Shown: positions 56,575 through 64,000 of the stretch, one piece after another
How positions within the stretch are numbered: position 1 is the first letter of the stretch
How the letters are laid out: each line of letters begins with the position of its first letter
Origin: Cryptomeria japonica
Lineage: Eukaryota; Streptophyta; Pinopsida; Cupressales; Cupressaceae
Assembly: GCF_030272615.1 (NCBI RefSeq)
Contig: NC_081413.1
Span: 334,468,302-334,532,301 of the forward strand
Direction of reading: 5' to 3'
DNA: 64,000 bases
Position numbers and translations under genes: made by a program
Notes under the pieces: generated by a model
What the model was told of the DNA's origin: nothing
The model's input: only the letters and a program-made list of their open reading frames with translations
The model's database searches: none

Positions 56575-58094
56575 AATATAAAAGTAATACCCTTGTTACA
56601 AATGAACTTTGTAACTCTCACACATGTCTCTGCACTGGTTCAGTTCTATTCAGTTCTCTATTAGTTCTCTACTCACCTTCTCTTTGCTGCAGCCTTATTG
56701 GTTCATCCTCTGCTTCTTCTCTGCCAGTACTCTGCTCTCTAATCACTACAGTTCTCAGCTTTCCGATTATCCCACTTGTTGGTTTAAACCCTTCTTTGAT
56801 CTTCTCTATTTATTCTTTGCAAGTTCACTCTTCTCCGAAGCCTATGCACACTACAACTACCTTCTTACCGGTTCAACCACCATCGGTTCACACCATTGTT
56901 AGGCTCAATGACTTTCTCCCAGTTGTCTTACCCTTGCCGGTTGAACTCTTCTAACCAGTTCTCTCCCAACCACTCAGTCACCTTTGTGATTTGTCGATGG
57001 GCTCTTTGACTGGTTAACACTCTAATTGGACTCACTTTACCAACACCACCCACTCATGCAGTATCAACAAATCTGGTCTTCGATCTGCATATTTATACTA
57101 TGTTTTCCCGCCAAAATGACATTCAAACTTCTAGTGTGCTAGGGTTCCTTCATCGACCTCAAGGCAAACCAAATCCAATCCAATCTCCTTCCAGAGATCG
57201 ACCACCTGCAATGGGTCACTTTAGTCTGCCAATCCCGCTACGTCCAGAACAAGTTTACCATATTTAGCAAACACGTCATTCACTTGTCAACCATGATGAA
57301 TGAGTTTGTGATCCCCCTTCACCAAATCCGATGGATGCACTCTTTGGTTTGCAGCTGCACAACCTTGCCTTCTTCTTCATCAGATCGGTTCACTTCTCAA
57401 CTGGTTTGTCAAAGGGAAAACATATCTTTCTTTCTCTCTACCGGTAACACATCTTGCGGACTCTAGCTGATCTGGTGTATATCTCTAATTTCATGCACCT
57501 GAGACATCCTTGTATTTCACCACTTGATCTGGTGTGAGCCTTCAACCACCTGCCTTTAACTCCTCTACAAACCTATCCTAGAGAGTTATAATGCATTTCA
57601 TGTATGTTGAGAGATAAGCTCATTATAATCACTTATCGGGGAAGTGTATCCTTGTCACACTCTCTATTAGTCATATCCTTAACTTGTGATATCATCTTCA
57701 TCCGATGGGAGTCCCGCAGATTGACATCCAACTGCATACCGGTTCTGCACTTCTTCATTAGCTCACCTTGTTTGATCACTGGTCATATGCTTGTCGGTTG
57801 GCTACAATGCACTACCAACATAGCACTTACAGGTTGTTATACCAGTCTCCAGTCCTTATGACTTCAACACAAGCCAACACTAACTTATATACCGGTGACT
57901 CCAATGACCACTATGCTAGATGACATCCTCTTCCTTACCCGTGACAAGCTATACCGGTAGCCTGTTATATTGGTTGACTTCAATGACACCATTTCTGGTT
58001 GACATCAATGACATCAATGACAACAATACACATCAATCTCTATACCGGTTTGCATGCTATACCAGTTGACATCAATAACAACTTAATGCCAACA
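56575..58094 (-). repeat. G 5' LTR, part right of I
   Basis: From AATATAAAAGTAATACCC to GCCAACA, aligned with the 3' LTR. It shows the uninterrupted site where H sits in the 3' copy (around 56855) and lacks about 500 bp found there (junction near 57329). A TATAAATA box on the minus strand lies at 57090-57097. Confidence 0.9.
57090..57097 (-). promoter_or_regulatory. G LTR TATA box
   Basis: TATAAATA on the element strand, in the context CATAGTATAAATATGCAGATC. The 3' LTR copy at about 36480 has one change (AATAAATA). Confidence 0.5.
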
Positions 58095-58099
58095 TTGTT

Positions 58100-58280
58100 T
58101 TCCTTCAAGTACCAAAGCACATTATTTTAGTTAGTTGTGTCATCCTTTTCATCTTCGATATCTTTTGTTTCATGATTTTGTAGCCTAATGGATGGATGAG
58201 GGCACTTAGAGTTTTGAGGATTCTACCCCCTTCAATCATTTTAGAGAATTATAAAACAAATTTCCTTGATTAGAGCCAAC
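58100..58280 (+). other. E interior, 3' end
   Basis: Sequence between G and E's 3' LTR. No coding content. A clear polypurine tract before 58281 is not seen. Confidence 0.5.
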
Positions 58281-58359
58281 TATTATCCTTGATTTTAGCT
58301 CACTCAAATTGTGGGATAACCTCTATAAATTTTGTCCATTTCATAGCCGACATCCTCTA
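58281..58359 (+). repeat. E 3' LTR, first 79 bp
   Basis: TATTATCCTTGATTTTAGC and onward align with 26086-26170 (TGTTATCCTCAAT) up to CGACATCCTCTA, where L begins. The rest is cut off by L. Confidence 0.65.
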
Positions 58360-59813
58360 TGTTAATCCCATGAGGATCCAGTTAATACTGAGAGGGGGGG
58401 GGGGTGAATCAGTATTAACACCAATTTAAAACTTTAAACCCAAATCAAACTTACAACAAATCTAACTTCATTTACCACATATGCTAATTCATTAAATAGT
58501 ACCGGAAATCTCTGATAAATCTCAGATAAACTGCTATAACCGATGTATTTAGAAATAATGAATAAACTAAAGATAATCAATAACATCACATGAAAATCAT
58601 TTCACACGTGAACACCATATTTTTGACATGGAAACCCAAATAGGGAAAAACCACGGTGGGAGTTAGTACCCACAAAGATTTGTACTCTTTTGAAGTGCAC
58701 CTTGTTAGGAGCAGACCCTATTAGGAGTCACCCCGTTAAGGGATTTGGATGTGCAGACCGGTTAGGAGCTTAATGACATGTTAGGATAAAGATTGTGATA
58801 TGATTTACCACTCTTTTTGAGAGCTAACCTGTTAGGGGATTTAAAAGATTAAGGCTTGTCAGGATCTACCTGGTCAAGGGATTTAATCTGATGTAATTGT
58901 TAGAGAACAACAGTGAAAAAGTGATCCGCTACTTACACTTCTTAGCTTGCTAAATCAGATCCAGTTATGCTTCACTATCTGTAACTCTCAGGAAGATCTC
59001 ACTCTTCTTTGGTATGGCTTCACACTCTTCTCTAAGATCACTAACACAATAGACATCAACTAAGCCAATATAAATAATGGTTTCCACTAGGTCGACCACT
59101 AAACCCTAAACTACATCATAGATCATCACAGATCTTTACAACTCATTTCAGATCATCATATGGATCATTAAAATCAATTACAAATCAATATCAGCCATTG
59201 AATGATCATAAGTTGTCATGGCAAGTAGATCTAGTACAAAGTCAAACCCTTAGCTCATTCCGCTAAGCACTTTGCATATTCCCAAGAAATTCACTCTCCA
59301 CAGGCATCAAAACATCTTTCAAATATTACATGCGGTTTGTGCCACATTATCATCAACATGTGAACTTGTTGTCATGCAACCCTTCTTAAACCCTGGCAAA
59401 ACTTCATCAAAAATTAGAAACATGCCTTTTGATAGTCATCACAAGATGCGGTTCCAGTCAAATACTCATTACCATGATAAAAGTTTATATTCCAAACTGC
59501 AAATCACCAATCATTACCAATCATCTGCTTCAAAAATCTCTACATATACTGTTTAAAGTCCTATTTCACAGACATGTATATTGCTGGTAAACCCTATCTT
59601 TGGTAGACTAAATCACTTAGATAACAAACCAAACATCAGGAAACATCAGTTAACATCAATTACCATCAATGACAACACAAATAACTAAACAAGTCATCTA
59701 ATCACAAAATCTCAATCTCTTCATCACAAATAGTTTTCTATCCCCTACCGGTGAAGTCATTAGTTCTTAACTACATCATCTCATCTATATTAGTTATGCC
59801 AATCATGCCAACA
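58360..59813 (-). repeat. L 3' LTR
   Basis: 1454 bp from TGTTAATCCC to GCCAACA. It has the 10-bp-stem hairpin (58382-58418), the GGAAACCCAAATAGGGAAAA box at about 58630, and the GTTAGGAG/GTTAAGGGATT short repeats (about 58700-58880) also found in M. Confidence 0.85.
58382..58418 (-). other. LTR hairpin with G-tract loop (L family)
   Basis: The longest stem in the window: arms TTAATACTGA and TCAGTATTAA pair perfectly over 10 bp around GA, 11 G and TGAA. Confidence 0.8.
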
Positions 59814-60300
59814 ATCTCCCCCTTTGGCATTGATGGCAACACCAATCAGATATACTAGTCAGATTGCAACACCATCACTGTTACTTGTTTCTAGTATCAT
59901 ATCATCTATCGATCTCCTCCTTTTGTCTTCTCCCCCTAAACCAATACTTCTCCAACTTCTTTGATCCCTTTCTTCTCTCAAATATGATCTTGTTCTTCTC
60001 CCCCTTTGACAATAATTCCAAAGGTGTATATGCATCATTGATCTTCTTTACTACTGATTTTGTCATTATCATCTCTGCTAACCAAATCAGAATATTATAT
60101 GCAACCATTATATCAGATCATTAAATCAGAACTTTATATCTGAGTTGCTCCCCCTATGGAGTAGATTGCACCTCATCAATCCTTAATGAAGAATAAACAT
60201 TAGATCTACAGGATTGATGCATCTCCATCATTCTAGTTCTTCCCATTTAGGGGTCTAACCCCTATTTTACCTCTAAGAAACTCAAAGGTAGTCTTCGGTA
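59814..60300 (-). other. L polypurine tracts and 3' untranslated part
   Basis: Plus-strand blocks CTCCCCCTTTGGCATTG at the LTR edge, CTCCCCCTAAACC (about 59930), CTCCCCCTTTGAC (about 59998) and CTCCCCCTATGG (about 60149). Four polypurine tracts on the element strand. The short open frames here are not taken as genes. Confidence 0.75.
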
Positions 60301-61011
60301 AGGGCTTAGTAAAGATATCAGCTATCTGATCTTTACTCTTCACATATTCCATCTTGATCTATTTTTCTTGAAAATTTTCCTTAGAAAATGATATTTCAAT
60401 TCAATGTGCTTGGTTCTAGAATGAAGTACAAGATTCTTAGAAATATTTATTGTACTTGTATTATCACAATAGATATTCACAAGTTTAAACATATCTATTT
60501 TGAATCCTTCTAGCACATGTCTCATCCATATTGCCTACATGCAATTCATGGATGTAGCAACATACTCTTCTTCAGCTGTAGATTGAGAAACACATGTTTG
60601 TTTCTTGCTCATCCATGCCACTAATCTTCCACCAAGAAGAATAGCTCCACTGGTTGTGCTTTTCCGGTCATCCATATTACCTGCCCAATTTGCATCAGTA
60701 AAGACATCCAAATTAAAATCTCCTTTATAAGGATACCATAAACCATAGTCTACTGTGCCTTTGAGATACCAAAAAATTCTCTTCACTGCCACCAAATGTG
60801 TCTCCTTAGGCTCTTTCTTAAATCTGGCAACTAATCCAACAACATGAGCAATGTTCGGCCTACTATTAACAACATAGTGCAACTTACCAATCATAGACCT
60901 GTACTCTTTTTCACAAACAATAGGAGAATCATCTTGTTTGGACAACTTGCAGCTTGTCACGATTGGTGTTCCTACCGATTCACAGTCTTCCATGCTGAAT
61001 GTCTTCAACAC
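60301..61011 (-). pseudogene. L reverse transcriptase end and RNase H
   Basis: 60535-61011 reads YRSMIGKLHYVVNSRPNI, then GTVDYGLWYPYKGDFNLDVF and TDANWAGNMDDRKSTTSGAI with the first RNase H acid, and SQSTAEEEYVATSMNC. After one stop, 60340-60525 has VNIYCDNTSTINISKNLV and TKHIELKYHFLR. The end (DIFTKPL) is in another frame beyond 60340, so a frameshift lies there. Confidence 0.85.
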
Positions 61012-61065
61012 CTCTTTAACATACTTGCTCTGACAAATAAAGATACCACCATCTAGTTGTTGGAC

Positions 61066-62400
61066 CTATAACCCAATAAAGAACTTTATTTCACCGATTA
61101 GAGATATTTCAAATTCCTTTTTCATTACATCAACAAAATCCATACACAAATCATCAATTCCTCCAAAAATTATGTCATCTACAAACAGTTCTGCTATCAG
61201 CATCTTGTCTCCATCAGTTTTCAGATAAATGTTGTCCTCACTGGTACGTTGGAATCCAATTTTCATCAAATGTGCATGTAATCTCTCATACCATGCTTTC
61301 GGTGCTTGCTTTATACCATATAGTGCTTTATGAATACCATGTCTTTATCATCAGATAGAGAAAATCCTTTTGGCTGTTTAATGTAGACTTCTTCTTCTAG
61401 AATCCCATTCAGAAAGGCCGATTTGACATCCATTTGATAAACTTTGAATCCCTTATATTTAGTAAATGCTAGCAACATCCTCACTCCTTCTAATCTATCA
61501 ATAGGTGAAAAGGTCTCTCCATAATCCTCACCTTCTTCCTGTTTATACCCTTTGCACACTAACCTTGCCTTGTTTCTTACAATTTTTCCTTCATCCAACT
61601 TATTCCTAAAGACCCATTTTGTTCCAATTACATTCTTATCCTCTGGTCTAGGAACAAGTGACCATGTTCGATTATTCTCAATTTGATCTAATTCTTCATT
61701 CATTGCATTAACCCAATCATCATCTTTTAGTGCTTCCTTTACTGTTTTGGGTTCTATTGTAGATATCAAAAAAGAGTTTTCTCTTATTTTCCTTGTTTGC
61801 ACACCAACAGTCTTATCACCAATTATCTGCTCTTGTGAATGGTTTAATCTGACATACCTAGGAAATACTAGTATTGGTTCTGCATCTTTTGCTTCTTGTT
61901 CTTCATTTTCTTCATCACTGTCATCACTTATCAGTTGAGCACCTAATTCTCCATTTGCCAGTTCTTCATTGTTTTGTGCTTCCAGTTCAATAATCACAAG
62001 TTTTTCAACACCTTTTTCAAGCTCAGATCTACTGACACCTTCTGAATTTACAAAGGGATAATCTACCTTCACATTAGCACTTTCCATAATCTTCTTTGTT
62101 TTCTTATTGTAACATTTATATGCCTTACTCTTAATAGAGTAACCAAGAAAGATTCTCTCATCAGATTTTGCATCAAATTTCTCTGTGTAATTATCTTTTT
62201 TAATAAAACATCGACTCCCAATTTTTTTGAAATTACTTACACATGGAGTTTTTCCATACCATAGCTCATAGGGTGTTTTACTGTTACCTCTTTTTACTAG
62301 TACCCAGTTTAAAGTGTATACAAATATGCTGACTACTTCTCTACAAAACATTTTAGGTACATTACCCTGTAATAACATGGTTCTAGCAGCTTCAACTATT
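61066..62400 (-). pseudogene. L integrase C-terminus and reverse transcriptase
   Basis: 61311-62378 is open for 355 codons: integrase tail (YELWYGKTPCVSNFKKIGSR), linker, then RT with [40 protein letters not shown] and YQMDVKSAFLNGILEEEVYI. A frameshift near 61325 leads to 61066-61269 with AELFVDDIIFGGIDDL, where FVDD stands for YVDD as in B. One shift and one stop are the only breaks. Confidence 0.85.
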
Positions 62401-62990
62401 GTTCAGTTCATCCTTTCTGCTATGCCATTCTATTGGGGTGTACTTGGAACTAACATCTGTCTCTTGATACCCTATTCATCACAATATTTAAAAAATTCAT
62501 CAGATGTAAATTCTCCTCCCCGGTCTGATCTTAAACACTTCAAGTTCTTACCAGTTTCATTCTCAACCAGAGCTTTAAATGATTTAAATTTACTAAATGC
62601 TTTTGATTTCTCCTTCAAAAATGTCACCCACATCATTTTAGAATATTCATTGGTGAAAATCATGAAATACCTATTACCGTAATAACTCTTTGTTCGCAAA
62701 GGGCCACATAGATCAATATGTACCAAATCTAAAATATTCTTAGAAATACATTTCTTGCTCTTGAAAGAAATAGAGGTCATATTACCAATTTGACAATCTT
62801 TTCATATCACACTATCCGATTTAATAAGTTGGGGCAATCCTCTTACAATATTTTACTTACTTATCTTAACTAAATTATCATAATTAACATGACAACATAT
62901 TTTATGCCACAACCAACTGTCTTCCATTCTTGCAACCAGACAATTATTAATATTACTATTCAAATGGAATAAGTTACCTCTAGTTTGCTT
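62401..62990 (-). pseudogene. L integrase zinc region and catalytic core
   Basis: 62472-62780 reads LDLVHIDLCGPLRTKSYYGN (first acid), MIFTNEYSKMMWVTFLKEKS and CLRSDRGGEFTSDEFFKYCD (second acid). After two stops NGIAERMN keeps the third acid (about 62415). The zinc region (62790-62990) is partly readable. All three catalytic acids are present. Confidence 0.8.
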
Positions 62991-63026
62991 CCCAGTAGTA
63001 ATCAGTTCACCATTACCTCAAAGAAT

Positions 63027-64000
63027 TCAGTAGACTCCACTTTTAAACTCAAGTAAATAACCTTTATCATTGACCTGACCAGCACTTAAAAGATTATGCT
63101 CTAGACCATCAACCCAAAATACATTATCAACATTACTCTTCCCATTTAGAGAAATTGAACCTTTACCTTTCACCATGTAGCGAGAGTTATTTCCAAATCT
63201 AACAACATCATCATCAAATTCATCAAGGGTTATGAACTTAGTTTTATCTCCGGTCATGTGGTGTGAGCAACCACTATCTATAATCCATTCATCACTATTA
63301 TCCATATGAGATACCAGCGCCTTTTCATCTGTCAGTTCCTCCTTCACGACTACAAACACAATTTCCTCATTGTCATCTTCATCTTCAGACTCCTCATCGG
63401 TCACACCTTCATCTACTACAACATAACAATGTTTCTTTCCCTTTCCTTTGAATCTCCTAAACCTCTCTTTCTTATCAATGTTAGGGCAGTTAGCAACAAT
63501 ATGTCCAATTTTACTACAAGAGAAACACTTCAAAGGTAGCTTTCCTTTATACTTACCGGTGCCTCTTGGAATTATTTTTGCTAACAGTGCCTCAAGTTCC
63601 ATCACCTGATCTTCATTATCTTCATTTCCCCGGTTACTTCCATGACTTGACTCGCACTCATGATTTTGACATATATCTTTTCCTTTTCTAGTAGATGAAC
63701 CGGTAACAGAATCTTTAAAGGTAGATTTAGTAGATTTTGTCACACTATTGTCAAAACTATTTAACTCAAAAGCTGTAAGCTTACCAATCAATGAATCAAC
63801 AGTTACCTTATCCTTTGAAATAGATCTAAGTTCTTGGATTGCAGATACTCTTATAGCATATTGAGGTTCAAGAGTTCTAAGCATTTTACTTACTATTGTA
63901 TCATCATCCATTTTACCTCCAACACTTTTTATGCCACCAACAACTTCTTTGATTCTTTGACCATACTATGCAATATTTTCTCCTTCAAGCATTCTCATAT
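63027..64000 (-). pseudogene. L gag C-terminus and protease (294 codons open; gag start outside)
   Basis: 63027-63911 starts with DDDTIVSKMLRTLEPQYAIR and VDSLIGKLTAFELNSF (Gag UBN2-type end). A knuckle follows, CFSCSKIGHIVANC (about 63490-63535), then an acidic stretch (ESEDEDDNEE, about 63380-63410). The protease site EWIIDSGCSHHMTGDK (about 63245-63295) and the pre-integrase segment VDGLEHNLLSAGQVNDKGY complete it. Gag and protease are one frame here, as in intact copia elements. Gag reading continues to the window edge. Confidence 0.85.

Larger units (their letters stand above)
58360..64000 (-). mobile_element. L: Ty1-copia Sirevirus-like element, 5' part beyond the window
   Basis: 3' LTR 58360-59813, polypurine tracts, then RNase H, RT, integrase, protease and gag up to the right edge. 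The insertion site in E's 3' LTR is clear from comparison with E's 5' LTR. Its 5' LTR and duplication lie outside. All three integrase acids, protease DSG and RT FVDD are present, and the frame is broken less often than in B or C. Confidence 0.9.

Overview
The window is plant nuclear DNA made almost entirely of LTR retrotransposons inserted into one another. I see no host gene, tRNA, rRNA or CRISPR array. Plant origin rests on three points: Ty1-copia elements with Sirevirus-type traits (long Gag, several polypurine tracts, LTRs ending TGTTGG...CCAACA, initiator-Met primer sites), a chromodomain-bearing Ty3-gypsy element, and plant-type gypsy primer sites (TGGCGAC...). The depth of nesting and lack of genes suggest a very large genome such as a conifer or other gymnosperm. 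That is inference and I cannot name a species.

Layout (letters are mine). Z is a minus-strand copia element running off the left edge. Its gag is cut twice, by gypsy chromovirus A (1141-8826, itself carrying solo LTR M at 4854-6375) and by copia B (8912-15092). Its 5' LTR (from 15576) holds a complete copia element, C (16983-25921, perfect ATCCA duplication). Next comes plus-strand gypsy element E (26086-58359), which has a gag but no visible pol. E is split by solo LTR F (28260-29322) and by the 26.9-kb block G (31212-58094, perfect TTGTT duplication). G is a pol-less copia derivative. Its 3' LTR holds the 4.3-kb non-coding insertion H (31957-36261), its interior holds K (38509-45271), and its 5' LTR holds I (48602-56569, perfect ATAAC duplication). 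I's LTR contains J (51107-52102), a non-LTR retroposed insert with a 19-bp duplication. A last copia element, L (58360 to beyond the right edge), sits in E's 3' LTR and keeps the most intact pol motifs.

A, B, C, L and Z show the usual gag-protease-integrase-RT-RNase H order (A has RT before integrase and ends in a chromodomain). All are broken by stops and frameshifts. E, G and K have no pol in what is seen and would need enzymes from relatives. K is the most unusual: between copia LTRs it has a coiled-coil/four-zinc-knuckle ORF and then a reading frame of about 1,100 codons that I do not recognise.

Two structures recur across the otherwise different copia LTRs. One is a hairpin with a G-tract loop just inside the LTR end next to the primer site; its outer stem differs by family but stays paired. 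The other is a GGAAAACCC...GGGAAAAACC box about 100-250 bp further in. These, K's ORF and the inverted pol in I deserve the closest second look.
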